Positions 22,616 to 34,129 of a DNA stretch of 64,000 bases are shown piece by piece. Positions within the stretch are counted from its first letter, which is position 1; the number at the start of each line of letters is the position of its first letter. Made by a program: the position numbers and the translations under genes. Source of the stretch: Siderastrea radians (lineage: Eukaryota; Cnidaria; Anthozoa; Scleractinia; Rhizangiidae); the NCBI GenBank assembly GCA_964017195.1, contig OZ024892.1, positions 6,571,866 to 6,635,865 of the forward strand, read 5' to 3'. The notes below the pieces were generated by a model, which saw only the letters and a list, made by a program, of their open reading frames with translations, was not told the origin of the DNA and searched no databases.

Positions 22616-23110
22616 AGCAAAGCAGTTGTCCGTTTAAAGCTATTTTATTTAAAAAGTTTCCGAAAACAGTTTTTTGCGTTCCTCAAAGCGCCTAACTTTA
22701 TATGGGCTTACTTCGCATCCGCAAAACTTATGCCGGCATAATTTAAAGCGTGTTTGGTGTTTGTTTGTTTTGAATCTTGATAGTCTCTAGTTAGAGAACG
22801 AAATATAACAGTTATCTAAAAAACTATAAGCGAAGCAGTTGTCGGTTTAAACCTATTATATCCGAAAAGCTTCCAACAACAGTTCTGTGCATTTCTAAAA
22901 GCGTTCGAATTTCAAACAATTTGCAGCCGCAAAACTTAATTATGCCATAGAGTTAAGAATGTTTGGACGGTGTTTGTTTGTTTTCAATCTCGATGGTCTC
23001 AAGTTAGGGAACAAAATATAAGGGTTACTTAAGTAGCTACAAGCGAAGCAATTTTGAGTTTAAAACTATTTTATCCGGTAAGTAATGAGTGTTCTTCAAA
23101 GTGCTCGAAT
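22616..23110 (+). repeat. Diverged tandem repeat, period about 215 bp
   Basis: 'aagcgaagcagttgtcggttt'-type starts occur at about 22616, 22834 and 23043. Each is followed by 'ctattttatcc', then 'ccgcaaaactta' and 'tgtttgtttg' landmarks. Strongly diverged, hence old. Confidence 0.65.
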
Positions 23111-23819
23111 TTTTTCGTGGTTGCTAAAACCTACCCGACATTTCTTCGATAAGTTTATTACAAGTGCTTCGAAGCTTCCCAAATCCTTAGAATCCCAGTA
23201 AAATGCCGGAGAAATGCCAGTATAAATTTTTGACCAGACTAATAGTGGCAGTTCATGTTATTTGTTGACATCCGAACGCGATGAAGATAACCCATTTAAA
23301 CAGTCGTGAATATAAAAAATTTTATTTTGTCGTTGTAAATGAGCGCCGCAGTTCATTCAAGCGAACAGCCAATAATCAAAGGAGATTTGACAAGCCTTGA
23401 CAGTTAATGACAGGATATGGAAACATTGCAAACACCAAGTAAGACGGCTCGTGAGTAAATATGTGTTCAGTGTGATGCCCGAAAAAAAATAATCAGGCTG
23501 TGTTCAGTCTCTAGAATGACCTTTCGAGCTTGGTTTTACAGAACAGATCCTCAAAATATTGGAGGACAATTTGGAACACTTTCGGGCTTTTTAAGAAACA
23601 CTTTTCGAAGGCGAACGAGCCAAAAAAGCCCCGAAATGTATTTCAGACCGAAAAGTTTCAGGACTATTTTTGAGAAACGATCACCAGTTTATTCCTTGGC
23701 GGATCCGCTTTTAGGCTTTGCTAAATCTATATATTATACTGTACAGAGTGGTTCTAACTTCTGTGTCCGTGATAAGTAGTACTCTACTGCGCTGTTTGCC
23801 ATGCTGTACATACACCATA

Positions 23820-23931
23820 TTCGGTGTTTTGGTAGATAATACGCTCGGACATTTTAGGAGTTGCGTAGTATTTTTTCCGACCCGGCAGGGGTGAGTTATC
23901 GCGTGTCAGTTATCCACCAAAACACCGAACA
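23820..23931. mobile_element. 112-bp hairpin MITE-like element
   Basis: The left arm 'tcggtgttttggtagataa' (23821-23839) is complemented by 'ttatccaccaaaacaccga' at the right end, about 110 bp away. Interior is GC-richer. Confidence 0.55.
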
Positions 23932-25729
23932 AGAGGTTTATTATTCCACTGCATATTGTTTTTGCTTCGTCCTCCTTCAGCAAAAAAACTGACAAACCGA
24001 GATTGTACAGTGTAATACGCTGACATATTTTGGGCGTTCTTTTGCCCTTATATGATAAAATGACATAACAGAGGAATAATAAAAGGTGGATATAACTTCT
24101 AATTCTATGGATGAACTCCTCAAGTGCGTCCATTCAAGTAAAAGCTACTGAGCAATACTTTCCTGTGGAGCTGTTTATTGCGCTCAGCAAAGTGTCCTTG
24201 TGTTATCAGTAGCATGTTCATGAAATCCTCAACTGTCACAATTCAAATAAAAGGCTTTTGAGCAGTACTCTCTACTTGCTCTGTTTCTTTTGTTACAGAC
24301 CGTTAAATGCAAGAGACCACTTGATGCAGTAGAATAAATCGGAGGTACATTTTCTTTTCCTGTCCAAGTCTCTTTTACTACAGCAGGGCTGCTCGTACTA
24401 GACGTCAATCCCAGTGTAGGTAAACAATTCTCAACGCAGGCTACTACAAAGGAAAAATGTATAGGACTGGTTCAATTGGTGTTAGTTAATTCTAAGTCTT
24501 CGTTATTGAATTTCAAGCTTTTTTGTTGGTTCACCGCACAAATGCTAAAATTTCAGCGTCGTTCAAAACTTTTCGCCAAAAAAGAACAATTTGTCTACAT
24601 ATATACCACAAATATTCAGCAAGAAGTCCCAAAGTTAGAATTTTATTTTAACTTTATTTTAAAAAGATTAGTCGAATTGTACTCAGTTATTGGACATGAG
24701 CTGAAGTTGCTATTATTTAACACGTCATTATGTCGACTGCGCGTGGATTAATTATTAAAAATTATGATTTCAACTAGCCGCCTGCTAGTTGCAAAAGAAC
24801 AGGGCCAGAAAAAGATACGGTGGTGGTTTTTAATAAAATGTTCATGAAACCCTTTAAAGAATTTCTAAAGTGTGTCTAATCACACTTTGTGTGTCTATTC
24901 ACACTTAAATTTCTAATTAAAAACTTTACTGTTCTGCTGTTTATTATGCTGTGCAATTAGTGGTCCTTAGTTTTGACTAAAGTCGTAAATAGAATTTAAA
25001 TGTAAGCTACTGAGTAGTCCTTCTCTTGTGGTGATGTATTGTCCCAAACATTTCTTAATAGTTGAAAACGAACTAGGAAACAGTCAACAAAATTTAAAAA
25101 TATATCTTGCATCATTCTGTTGCGTGACCTAGCCATCAATCAAGCAAAAATTTGAACAATAATATCAGAAATAAAGAGGGCTTCTTAAAAATTATCAAGC
25201 AGGCTCATTTTTGAGGCCAGTATTATTTAAATCTAAGAATTTATTGCCGTCTTGTGTGCATTTGCATGGGAAAAGTGGCTGGAGGCATAATTCAGCTAAT
25301 TTCCTTAGTTTAAGCTTGTCATTTCTATTTTTATGATTTTTTAATTAATTCAGTACTTAGTCAACCATGACTACAGTAAGATCTGAATATATATTGGCTG
25401 TCTCACATACTTACAGGTATATGTAATTTTCATATAAAAAAACAAAATAAGTGTGTAAAACGGAACAGCCAAGAGAAACTCAAAGACTAGACAGAAACGC
25501 GATTTTTGCTAGCAGTTGTGTATTAGTTGCACTGCTTACAATGCTTTCTTCTCGTGTAACTGTTTTTGATGGAAAACGAGAGGAGTGAAGTCGTTTCTCT
25601 CCTTCGCAGATAGTGGCGTTTAAAGTGACCCCGGGAACTGACCAGAATGAATCATTTAAGATTACTTGATTCTATGGGTTATGCTTCGTATAGCAAGTCC
25701 CGAGTGACGTCACTGGGTACGGTTATAAG

Positions 25730-25769
25730 TTAGGGTCAGGGTTAGGTTAAGGTTCAGGGTTAGGGTTAG
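25730..25769. repeat. Interstitial telomere-like (TTAGGG) tract
   Basis: Degenerate run of TTAGGG, TCAGGG and TTAGG units, about seven units long. Cnidarian telomeres are of the TTAGGG type. Confidence 0.7.
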
Positions 25770-25913
25770 CTGGAACTAGTATTTTCTTGCTGTTTAAAAG
25801 TTTTCAGGTAGCTGTTTGTCGAATTGAGTTTGCGGGAATTTCGCTGGGAGGTTATGTGGTATTTTTATACTGCGTAGCCCTTGTAGTATTTTTGTGTAGT
25901 TTCTAGTACAGTT

Positions 25914-26580
25914 ATGGTTACCGAAGGCAAAACTGCAGGTGACCCTCTCAGTCTAGTTCAGGCGCTACTGCTTCGTCACAAACGACAATAAGTAGGCCCA
26001 TAGTTATGCCGAAATCTTTCTCGGCGGGGGACAACGTAGAGTGGGACTCTTGGCTTGCGCATTTCGAAAATTGTGCAGTTCTTAACGAATGGGACAATGC
26101 ACGTAAGGCACAGTTTGTAGAAGTTCGTATGCGTGGAGCTGCGCTGCTTCAACTGCAGAGTTTATCGTCGGTTGTGCGGGGAAATTACGATGATTTAAAA
26201 CAAGGACAATTCTTGCCACAGAAGCGAATCGAGTTGCACAAGGCAGAGTTTCGTGCGAGGCGTCGAGAACGGGGCAAAAAGCTGCCAGATCTCACTAGTT
26301 AGTTGCGGAAGCTAGTCGCAAAAGCATAACATGAGGCGGTGGAACAGCTGCAGGATAGCCTCTCGAAGGACCAATTTATTGATACGTTAGAAGACCGTGA
26401 AGTCCGGATGAAAATCTGAGATTATAGTCCAAAAACGCGAGATGATGCGGTCAGTCGTGCTCTGCAAATCGAGGCCATGTACGAAGCCAAGATCGACAAG
26501 TCCGGGTCGTTCAAGAGCCGCCAGTTGAACAAAAGGACGAAATCGTCGAGCTTCTCAAGTAAAACAAGGCTGCTATGGAA
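25914..26580 (+). pseudogene. gypsy gag remnant
   Basis: From the ATG at 25914 with a frameshift near 25968, then PKSFSAGDNVEWDSWLAHFE..., the N-terminal capsid-type region of gypsy Gag, to a TAG at about 26300. Recognisable Gag sequence resumes after stops (EAVEQLQDSLSKDQFIDTLE, then ALQIEAMYEAK). A zinc-knuckle remnant at about 26690-26745 reads RCHNGGHFFAHC with its first Cys lost. Confidence 0.75.
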
Positions 26581-26859
26581 CTAATGGTTCAAGTTGTTCA
26601 GCGACAGGATGCGAATCGAATGAGCAGCGAACGTCTCCGAACAAAATGTTCGGAGACTGGGACACTGGGAGACCAGAGACCGTAGAGAGAGAGACGCTTT
26701 TTCCGTTGTCACAACGGGGGTCATTTCTTTGCACACTGTCCTCGAAAGCTCAGGGAACAGTCGAGAAACCAGTCGTGACTGGTGCCGCGGTCACGCTTTG
26801 GTCAGGAAATTCGAATGACCCGGGAAATGAATATTAATAAAGGAGAATCTGCGGTTGGA

Positions 26860-27610
26860 AATTTTATTAGTGGTATTCACAGTGTTTCTTATGACACTGC
26901 AGTTCACGCACCTGGGCTGGTTTGGGGTCAGCCTGTAGACACTGGGTCAGCGGTAACCCTGGTTCATCAGCAGATATCAGATAAGACCCAAAGGAATTCA
27001 AAATTAAGTTTGGTTGGTGAGCCAGTGGTTTCGGCCAATGGTCAACCTTTAGAGATTAAAGGAAAATGTGACTTGCACATTTGTGTTAATGGGGTTTGAT
27101 GTTGTGCATTCGGTGTTGGTTGCTACGGATGTAACCCAGGATTGTTTGCTTGGAATTGATTTTATTGGTAAGCAGAACTGTAAAATAGATTTTGAGGCCA
27201 AAACAATTAGTATCGAAGAAAAGGTGGTAGAACTTAGGGGTAATACTGGTTCGTATGAAGTTTTAAGCTATGTTCAACGGAAACTAGGGTTGTGCCTGGA
27301 CGATAGGAAATGTTATTTCATGCAGTGTGAGGACCGTGAATTGGGTATGGTAGAATTTGTCAAGCAGCATGACCTCTTGTTGGCTCGAGTGGTCGCTGAA
27401 CCCAGGAAGAATGCTGTACTTATCCGTCGGATCAACCCGTCACCCCCTCCTGTGACCCTGTACAAGAACACCTCAATTGATACCTTTAGCCAGTTGCATA
27501 AAAGTGCCCTGGAACCCGCCCACTGTGTAGCTACCTTGCGTCGCAGCCAACCACGAAAAAGGAAAAACCGAAGGTGTCTGACCAGTTCGATTTGGATACT
27601 GTGGACATGA
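26860..27610 (+). pseudogene. gypsy protease and linker remnant
   Basis: PVDTGSAVTLVHQQ near 26930-26975 holds the retroviral aspartyl-protease motif DTGS/A. A frameshift near 27090 leads to DVTQDCLLGIDFIGKQNCKI, the second half of the protease, and on to a linker ending about 27600. Confidence 0.75.
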
Positions 27611-27765
27611 CCGGAGAACAGACAGCCAGGCTTGTAACACTGTTAGACGAATACTCTCATGTCTTCTCGTCAGGACCTGATGACCTGGGCAGAATGGGCG
27701 TCGCAAAACACCAGATAGATACCGGCAATCACCCACCCATCAAGCATCTACCGAGGTGATCACCC

Positions 27766-28440
27766 GTACACCAGCAGGAGACTGTAAGCCAGCATGTGGA
27801 GAAAATTCTGCAGTATGGAGTAGTGCGTCTGTCTACTTCCCCGTGTGCTGCTCCTATTGTACTGGTCAGAAAAAAAGATGGTAGCACTCGTTTCTGTGTG
27901 GACTACCGCGAGCTAAATGAGATGACCAGGAAGGACACGTACCACGTACCCGCTGCCACGAATTGACAAAGCTATTTCTACCCTGGAACTAGTGAGTGGC
28001 TAATGGCAAGTTGAGATGGACACCGCACATCGCGAGAAGAGAAAGTTTCCGACTCGCCATGGCCCGTTCGAGTTCCAGGTTATGCCATTCGGTATTTGCA
28101 GTGCGCCAGGAACCTTCCAGAGATTGATGGAGCTTTTTCTCGTCGGTTTGCAGTGGCAGACGTGTCTGGTGCAGTATGGAGTGGACGACGCGATCGTCTA
28201 TGCACCGGACTTCGATGAGCACCTAGAGCGGTTGAAGGAGGTCTTCGAAGGGTTTCACCAGGCAGGTCTCACGCTGAAACCTTCAAAGTGCTTCCTGTTG
28301 AGACCCAAAGTTCCATACCTCGGCCATGTGATCTCAGCAGCAGGAGTGAGCACTGACCCCGAGAAGAATGGCCGGTACCATCAAAAGTCACCGAAGTGAG
28401 AAGTTTCCTTGGTCTGCCTTCCTATTATCGAAGGTTCATT
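27766..28440 (+). pseudogene. gypsy reverse transcriptase remnant
   Basis: PIVLVRKKDGSTRFCVDYRE and then FEFQVMPFGICSAP (RT palm motifs), VDDAIVYAPDFDEHL (the usual YxDD box reads GVDD, one residue altered) and LTLKPSKC...YLGHVIS. Stops near 27966, and frameshifts before and after the 28016-28399 ORF, show decay. Confidence 0.85.
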
Positions 28441-28589
28441 GAGGACTTCGCATAAATAGCCTCCTCATTCCACCGCCTGACAGCCAAGACCACCGAGAAA
28501 TTGAAGTGGTCACCAGATAGTTACGCCACCTTTCGTACCTTGAAGTAAGAAACTGGTGTCAGCGCCCGTCCTATGATTAGCCTTCCCTC

Positions 28590-28925
28590 ATTTTGACTCA
28601 AAGTTTCGTGGTAGACTGATGCCAATACCACTGGGCTACAAGCGGTTCTCTCGCAGGTTCAAGATGGTCAGGAGAAAGTGATCGCGTATGCTGGACGACC
28701 GTGAACGACGGTATAGGACCACAAAGAAGGAGATGTTAGCCATGGTGTATGCAGCTAAGCACTTCCGCCATTACTTCTATGGGAGAACGCTTACTATTAT
28801 AACTCATCACAACGCGTTGAAGGGCTTCAAAGATTCAAGGAGCTTCAAGAGCCAGTGGCCAGGTGGCTAGTACGATTACAAAATCGAGTACCGCCCTGGG
28901 AAAAAGCACCAGAATGCTGACACGT
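28590..28925 (+). pseudogene. gypsy RNase H remnant
   Basis: Reads 'TDANTTGLQAVLSQ...' then RRYRTTKKEMLAMVYAAKHF and ITHHNALKGF, an RNase H-like region with the usual T/D-H-A-L motif changed to THHNALK. Interrupted by at least one stop. Confidence 0.75.
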
Positions 28926-29170
28926 TGTCCAGATCTTCCTTAACACTGATGGAGGTAGCTGACCAGCCGGTTCAGACCAATGTAGTCATGGATGGTGACC
29001 GTACGTGGTGTCAAGATTGGACTCTAGCCGATTTGCCGTCCTGGCAGGTGGCAGATCCAGACCGGAAACAGATCCTGTCCTGGAAGCAGACTCAGACCAC
29101 CCAGCCAACCCTGCAGGAGGTACAAGGTGCCAGTAGAGCTATGAAGAGAATGCGAGCATAGTGGAACCGG

Positions 29171-29985
29171 TTGCTGGGGCAGAATGATGTGCTTCGTCGG
29201 CGCTGGAAAACTGTTGCTGGTGGTGCTGTGCGACTACAGATATTGCTGCCCAGATCCCTGATTCCAGAAGTCCTGTCCGCCCTCCATGACGCTCCCGGTG
29301 ATGGACATCTTGATGTTACCAAGACTCTTGAACGAGTACAAAAGCAATTCTACTGGTATGGAAAGCATCATGATGTAGAAGATTGGTGCCGTCGGTGTGA
29401 GAAGTGCTCCAGCAGGAAGTCCCCTCAGCAGCCAGGAAGAGCACCCCAAGTGAGCAGCTGTCCAGGTTACCAATTTGAAACGATAGCTCTGGGCATCATG
29501 GGACCCTTACCAACCACCAAATCAGTCAACAAGTACATTCTGGTGGCTGGAAACTATTTTTCAAAGTGGAAGAAGCGTTCCCCATTCCACGCCAAGAAAC
29601 GAACACCGGAGCCGAGAAACTGGTCAATGAGGTCATTTCCAGGTACGGGGCACCTGGGCATATCCACTCAGACCAGGGACGGAACTTTTGAAGCCCAGCT
29701 GTTGCGGGAAATGTGTCACCTATTTAATATGGACTAGACGCGTACCACCCCGTACCACCCGATGGCAAGGTAGAGCGCATGAACCGAACCCTGCAGATAT
29801 GCTTTCCAAGTACGTGTCAGACCATCACCGAGACTGGAATGTACACTTACCCTTGGTGATAATGGCATACAGGTCCAGTGTCATTGTCTCGGCTCATATA
29901 TACACGGCTTCCCATCGAAGTGATGTTTGGATGACAGCCGAACCATCCAAGTGAGACGTCCAAGTAAGTTCAAAAGCTGACGGCA
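29171..29985 (+). pseudogene. gypsy integrase remnant
   Basis: HHCC zinc-binding region (LHDAPGDGHL...WCRRCEKC) is intact. In the core the first catalytic Asp position reads IALGIMGPLP (Gly for Asp). The second Asp (HSDQGRNF) and the Glu (DGKVERMNRT) lie in other frames. The enzyme is therefore inactive. Confidence 0.8.
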
Positions 29986-30106
29986 ATACTAGAAGAAGTC
30001 CACGAGCGAGCCCGTTAATACCTGAAGAACTCCAAAAAAGCGACAGAAGGATCAGTATGATCGGTGAGTTGCCGCTGAGCAAATCAACGTCGGAGATCGA
30101 GTGCTC

Positions 30107-30562
30107 CTAGATCATTTGGCAGTTAAGAAGGGAATGTCCAAGAAGCTGCAATCGCCGTGGCAGGGACCCTAGGTAGTAGTAAAGAAAATCAGTGACGTGA
30201 CCTACCGAATCCAGGCAGAGGACAACCATAGAAAACGGAAAGCGGTGCACTTCAATAGACTGAAGCTGTGCCGTGGGCCGAAACCAGGACAACAACAACA
30301 AAAGGATCACCAGTTCGTTAGGAAGGAGACCAGTGCACTAGTGCGAAGATCTCATCTTCCCCCATGTTATATCCCGGATGAAACCGATCTGATGTACATG
30401 GATGGGACCGCGGAAGTAGAAGTCGACATCCCAAGGAGCTCGCAGACAACCCAGGAACTACCTGTGAGTGTGGTAGTCTCAGTACCCTCCACACACAGAC
30501 CAAGGAGAGAAATGCAAGCACCAGTGTGGATGAGAGACTTTTTTTCTTTGATAATGAATTAG
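30107..30562 (+). pseudogene. gypsy pol C-terminal tail remnant
   Basis: 'VKKISDVTYRIQAEDNHRKR' followed by VHFNRLKLC and the end PRREMQAPVWMRDFF, matching the usual C-terminal tail of gypsy Pol before the 3' LTR. Confidence 0.65.
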
Positions 30563-31620
30563 GCATAGAGTTAAGTAACAATTTCATTTTAGTTTTCCGC
30601 TTAGGTTAAGGTCCCACCTAGTTCCTCAGGAACTGCGTTAGTAATAATCTATGTTTGCAGGAGTACCCAGCGGTACCGCTCCGCAAAATATCCGCTTTTC
30701 AGGCTATTCTCGAGATAGCTGGCAAATTTTTAACTGGCATAGAAATCTTGCTGGGATTTTAATGTTAGTGAAAGCTTGCTAGGATAGGTGGCCCATCTTA
30801 CGCTCTGGCCCGAAGAAATTGAACTCTTCCGACAGGCGTGGCAAATTGTCACCTGCTGTAGCTGGCAAACGACAGGATGTCACGCCGCGTGTTCGTTATT
30901 TTATTAACTAGTGAAATATTTAGTCTTTTTCTGGTTAAAATTTTGTTTTGCTGTCAACTTAAAGACGCAAAACAGACATCGATCAATTGTTACAGTTGCA
31001 GTTTGAGCAGTTTTGAGCGGCTGATCTTTTTGCAACTCCACAAATTACTGGCCACAGAACTGGAAAACGTGGTCGGTTTTTGTATGTTTCTGATGTTTTT
31101 CAGAGGTAAACGACTAAGGTCTCAGTGTTAGATGGGTGATTGTGCGGTTTTCCATTCAGGAGCTTTCAAGAAATCAATTCGATGGTTTTGAAATCTTGTT
31201 GATCTAGTTTACAGCAGGCATTTCTCAGTGATTTCTCAAAATATATCTGCAGCAGTATCTCTGGAGTGGTACCGGTTGAACTCTACAAAATCCTGAGTAG
31301 GGTCCTTTTTTACTTTATAGTAAATGTTCTTATTTGACAGCATTAATTGGGCATTAAAGATCCGTTCGTATAATCCGGTTTCTAAAATAAGAGCTTTTTA
31401 CATTCGGCCGCCAAATTCACAGACCACTGAATTTCAAATGAATTTCATAGCCAAGTAAGAGATCCATTCACGTCATTGGGTATTTACGAACTACTGCTCT
31501 ACAAGGTAATTGTAACCGGCCAGTTACCGCTCATCTGTATTTAATGAGCGCGCGAACTCGGTGACCCGGAGTAACATCTTGCTCGTTTGTCGCGTGTGTG
31601 AGGTAAGGCAAAATTAGCTA
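30563..31620. other. Non-coding; possible site of the lost 3' LTR
   Basis: No match to the DNA upstream of gag was found. The ORF at 30877-31131 has no recognisable domain. Confidence 0.4.
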
Positions 31621-32095
31621 TCAGTTTCACCGGCAAGTAAATTGCTCGGAGTGTATTTTCGGTTCGCCAGTTTCGAAGTAGGTATCATTCTGAACTGTGG
31701 AAAACAAAATGCCTAAATATTGTGTCCTTGTTGCCATGGTTGCCAACTACGGCTATGTGACCTCTGACAAGCTTGCATTGGTGTTGGTGACTCATAGTAC
31801 GAAGACAGCACAATAATTACAATTTGCTTTTATCAGTTTCCACGCCAATAAATTGCTGGAGGTGTATTTTCGGCTCGCCAGCTTTGAAGTAGATATCACT
31901 TGGAACTGTAATAAGCAAATGGCCTAATATTTGTGTCCTTGTTTCCATGTTTGCTGACTGCCACTATGTGACCTCCGATGAGCTTGCATTGGTGTTGGTG
32001 ACTCATAATACGATGACAGCACAATAATTGCAATTTGATTTTATCAGTTTTGCCGGCAAACAAATTGCTCGCCAGTTATTCTTTGACTTTCTGAC
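31621..32095 (+). repeat. Tandem repeat, period about 211 bp, 2.2 copies
   Basis: 'atcagttt..ccggcaa.taaattgct' begins at 31621, 31832 and 32042. 'cttgcattggtgttggtgac' is shared by the first two units. Confidence 0.85.
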
Positions 32096-32694
32096 CTTAA
32101 ATTTAAAAAAAAGCAAAACACTAGTACTATATATAGAAAAATACTTCACTCCTTGAAAACCAGGTTGAAGAGTTACAGACTTCAACCAGCCCCAATGCCT
32201 TGTTGCGCTTTTAATTTTTTCTGATATCTACTATGTTCAGTATGTAATCTGATAATTAAATCCGTCGCTTTCAATGACACGTTTTAAACTGAGAAACCCA
32301 TATTCAACTTCACATTTCTAAGTGTATCAATAAATAGGTTTCAATGAATACTGGACGACCAACATTTTAAACTTTTTTCTTCAGTTGTTTGTTTTATTAT
32401 TTTTTCTTAAACATTTAGATAGAAGACTTTGGGGGAAATGTTAAATCAGTCTTTCATCAACCCTTTTCAGAGCGGGCTTTTTCGACCTTCTGGGACAGTG
32501 GGGGGGGGGGGGGCGCTATGTAACTTTAAAACCGCTTATCGCTATGGCCACCAAATTTGCCCAGGATAGTGTACGTGCTAATTCTAATCAGTACAGATAC
32601 TTTGATGTCACTGTGACGTGATATGACGTCATTACGAGGCCATTTGTTTTTCAATGTTTCACTTAGAGCTCTGAAGCAATAAATTTATTGGATG
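32096..32694. other. Non-coding stretch before copy B
   Basis: No gene seen. Holds a poly-G run near 32503 and TGACGTCA-like words near 32610-32630. Confidence 0.5.
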
Positions 32695-33574
32695 CTTTAC
32701 CTGAAGGAGTAAAAATGCTTTCGTTGGGTATAAAGGGCATCTATAATATAATTTCTAAATTTATATTTTTGGAAGACATGAAATTATGCAGATACATTTC
32801 ATACTAGAGATAAAATGGCCATTTTGGTGTCCGCTATCTTGGATCCGCCATCTTGAATTTCTTTAAATTCATCTGCTTCATTTAATAAACAAGAAAACGA
32901 AGACAGTTGGTTATAAAAGTTTATTTAATTAATTAACAATGCCATAAACTTAAAATTTATGGCGAATAGTGAATTTGTGACTAGAAATCACCTTTTCACC
33001 AGTTAAGTCCTCCATCGTGGATTTTCACATTTTCAAGTTCACGTTTTCCTCAAAGTAGTACTGAATTCCTTTTTTTTTTTGGTGAGCGGTTATTGTTAAA
33101 TGATAAATTGTTTCTACAATTAATGTAAAAATACAAATTAGATTAGAAAACATTAAAATAGTAGCGATTAGAGCGAGAATCCTGATTTTTTAAAAACATG
33201 CCTGTCACAAAGTGGTTGCCATGGCAAAGTCAAGTCTGTTGGACACAAGACACTCATGCCAAAATGTTTCCAGTTAAATTTCAGGAAAAGAAACAAACTT
33301 AAGTGGCAATAGTATGAAGGGTTACGAAATTACACAGCTTCAAAGTTGAAGCCGGTCTCCAAAGCCCCTCCCCCCCCCCCCTGGTCTGATTAGGGTTAAA
33401 GTAGGATCTGATTATAGTTTCTTCCTATTTAGTTGGAATCCTAATTTACTTTTTCCGGTGATTAGACAATCACATATTATGTGACTGTTTCGCTATATGA
33501 GAACGACAAAAAATACGCCAAAAAGGTTAATATGTAGAAATTAACATTATGAATAACCAGCTATCTTTTCGCCG

Positions 33575-33769
33575 ATGATCAGAGGCGAGGAAGTTCTCTC
33601 TGTATATGGAAGAAAATCATTCTATAAGGAAAGGCTGAATATCGCCAGCTTTGCAAATAAAGCAAAAAGAAACAATTTCGAATTTAAAAGAAGTTTACAT
33701 TTCGCCAAAGCTAAATCTATCTTCAAAGAATCTATTCCTAAAGTAAAACTAGATTCTGTTCAGGAATAA
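33575..33769 (+). CDS. Hypothetical 64-aa basic ORF (copy B)
   Basis: Copy B version of 971-1165 with two residue differences. Same uncertainty. Confidence 0.15.
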   Translation: MIRGEEVLSVYGRKSFYKERLNIASFANKAKRNNFEFKRSLHFAKAKSIFKESIPKVKLDSVQE

Positions 33770-34129
33770 GGAAAAGACTAGCTGCTAAAACTACGACTGA
33801 AACGACTGGCCTATTATGAAACGGGACGCTATTCAGAAAGTACAAAACAGCGACTACAGTTAAGAATACAACGAGTATAACAGAAACCTTCGTTCTTTTA
33901 TGCTTGTATAAATACAGAAACTCTGATTTAACTTACGGCTTTTTCTCTATTGAAGGTTTCGTATTTTTAGTTGCTAAACGGCCTAACATAATCAAAAGGA
34001 CAGGTTTATAAAAAGGTCTATTTTTATCCAAAATAAAGGGAAAGTGTAAACAAAACAATTGATTGAACTCTAAACAGAACAACGGTAAACACAGGCGAAA
34101 ACTGTTTGAATCTATTATATTCCATGTTT

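Larger units (their letters stand above)
23111..25913. other. Spacer, non-coding with dispersed short repeats
   Basis: Contains a hairpin element (23820-23931), several copies of a short repeat around 'gctgtttattatgctgt', a segment with a diverged partner in the right flank (24690-25320), an exon-like remnant at about 25617-25676 and a telomere-like tract (25730-25769). ORFs at 23516 and 24476 have no recognised domain. Confidence 0.5.
25914..30562 (+). mobile_element. Degenerate Ty3/gypsy LTR retrotransposon (internal region)
   Basis: Gag, protease, reverse transcriptase, RNase H and integrase homology occur in the canonical Ty3/gypsy order on the plus strand, interrupted by many stops and frameshifts. 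The element is dead. It sits wholly in the spacer between the two 22-kb copies. I could not find matching long terminal repeats, a primer binding site or a target duplication on either side, so only the internal region is called. Confidence 0.9.

Noticed and set aside
27473..29473. Minus-strand ORFs inside the gypsy element
   Set aside because: Shadows of the plus-strand Pol coding region.
25400..31100. LTRs for the gypsy element
   Set aside because: I compared the DNA before gag with that after pol and saw no repeated sequence. A self-alignment of 25000-25914 with 30562-31600 would settle this.
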